The notes under the pieces are model-generated. The model saw only the letters and a list, made by a program, of their open reading frames with translations. It ran no database searches and was not told where the DNA came from. This document shows, piece after piece, positions 63,403 to 64,000 of a DNA stretch of 64,000 nucleotides. The translations under genes and the position numbers were made by a program. The stretch spans positions 1-64,000 of the forward strand of contig CBFIBS010000005.1 in assembly GCA_965660945.1 (NCBI GenBank), written 5' to 3'. Source of the DNA: UBA7985 sp002711265 (GTDB lineage Bacteria > Pseudomonadota > Alphaproteobacteria > UBA7985). Every line of letters begins with the position of its first letter. The first letter of the stretch is position 1.

Positions 63403-64000
63403 GGCTGAGGCTTTCCATCACCCGGTCCTTGACGCGCTTGACGCGGTCTTCGCTCTCGACCTTCCCGCCCAGCCCGTCGAGCAGATAGAACACATCAACA
63501 TAACGCTGCCCGTAGGAGCTGATTTTGGCGCTGTGGATCGCTAGCCCGTCGGCGCCCAGCGCCCGGGTGATGCGGTACAGTTCGCCGGGGCGGTTCGGGC
63601 CACTGACTTCGAGCAAGGTGAAGTTCTCCGACGCCTTGTTGTTGATGACGATGGCGTGGTCGGGGTCAAGCACCTGCAGGCGCTGCGAACGACGCTTGAG
63701 GCGCTTTTCGATCTCAGGGCCCAGCGGCATCTGTCCGGTCACCACGCGCTCGATCGTCTCGTGTAGGCGCTTGCACTGACCGTCGTCGAGGGCCTCACCG
63801 TTGGAGGTCGACACCGCAAAGGTGTCGAGCACCATGGAATTGCCCAGCGTGTGCGCCTTGGCGCCGTCGATATCGTGCCCGCATACGCCGACAGAACCGG
63901 CGATCCCGGCGAACATGCCGGCGTGGTCGAGGACGTAGACGAAGACCTCGGTCCAGCCTTCGTCTGTGTGCTGACGGAAGGAAACGCCGATCTTACTGCC
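63395..64000 (-). CDS. glnD: PII uridylyltransferase GlnD, C-terminal part, truncated by window edge
   Basis: The last 201 residues are present; the start lies beyond 64000. They cover the two ACT domains: TEVFVYVLDHAGMFAGIAGSVG and, later, TLLEVSGPNRPGELYRITRALGADG. Full GlnD uridylylates and de-uridylylates PII in response to glutamine; the catalytic nucleotidyltransferase and HD domains are outside the window. Overlaps murJ by 8 nt. Confidence 0.96.
   Translation of the reverse strand, partial: GSKIGVSFRQHTDEGWTEVFVYVLDHAGMFAGIAGSVGVCGHDIDGAKAHTLGNSMVLDTFAVSTSNGEALDDGQCKRLHETIERVVTGQMPLGPEIEKRLKRRSQRLQVLDPDHAIVINNKASENFTLLEVSGPNRPGELYRITRALGADGLAIHSAKISSYGQRYVDVFYLLDGLGGKVESEDRVKRVKDRVMESLSRG

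Overview
This 64 kb window is a GC-rich chromosomal segment of an alphaproteobacterium. The evidence is gene content and order: the fabD-fabG-acpP-fabF-mltG-yicC-gmk run, the truB-rpsO-pnp run, the rpsF-rpsR-rplI run, the DUF1285 / CoA pyrophosphatase / CCA-transferase run, the glnD-murJ-trpS run, a fabA-fabB pair, a TIGR02186-type membrane protein and a 41-residue L36. The genus cannot be fixed from the window; a Rhodospirillales- or Rhodobacterales-like organism is plausible. Coding density is very high, many neighbours overlap by 1-11 nt, and I see no prophage, insertion sequence, transposase or CRISPR array. About 66 protein genes and two tRNA genes (Ser-GGA, Gln-UUG) are supported.

Layout. 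1-10.4 kb: tRNA-Ser, a small membrane protein, lepA, a secreted protein, cobA-cobB (cobalamin), glpD, pgk, a Nudix hydrolase, a DMT exporter and a periplasmic thioredoxin-like protein. 10.4-14.8 kb: dapF-mtaB-ftsY, overlapping, with divergent rlmJ and an unlisted 43-residue secreted peptide gene on the opposite strand. 14.8-18.3 kb: an AT-rich spacer, then a GAPDH-arsJ pair, which in other bacteria detoxifies arsenate by making and exporting 1-arseno-3-phosphoglycerate, and a DUF2278 gene. 18.4-24.1 kb: mnmC, an Atm1/HMT1-like ABC exporter, a repeat-dense intergenic region with a tandem 38-bp hairpin repeat, and a pyruvate kinase with altered active-site motifs. 24.3-31.6 kb: rpmJ, a TPR protein, a GntR/FCD regulator, CCA-transferase, CoA pyrophosphatase, DUF1285, tRNA-Gln, a long membrane protein with a C-terminal peptidoglycan-binding-like end, and ispE.

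31.6-43 kb: a TPR lipoprotein-like/secreted protein, rplI-rpsR-rpsF, the type II fatty-acid synthesis cluster followed by mltG, an inserted SDR gene, yicC, gmk, rsmA. 43-48.7 kb: surA (directly next to rsmA, without pdxA between them), a LigE-like glutathione transferase overlapping a GMC oxidoreductase, an orphan FbpC-like ABC ATPase and a COG4341-type HD protein. 49-53.5 kb: chrA, fabA-fabB (anaerobic unsaturated fatty-acid route) and an MFS transporter. 53.7-64 kb: pnp, rpsO, truB, a pterin carbinolamine dehydratase, DUF3429, UspA, TIGR02186, a TSUP (TauE/SafE) exporter, trpS, murJ and the 3' part of glnD, which runs off the right edge.

Most of the window is housekeeping. The parts that deserve a second look are the GAPDH-arsJ unit, the hairpin repeats (tandem at 22373-22477, dispersed at 3104-3150 and 22234-22279), the short secreted peptide at 14.7 kb, the atypical pyruvate kinase, the GST-GMC pair, the UspA-TIGR02186-TSUP module, and the recurrence of in-frame 6- or 18-bp tandem repeats inside several genes (ftsY, rpsF, the peptidoglycan-binding protein, the GMC enzyme, chrA). 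I did not find an obviously complete new defence or biosynthetic system.
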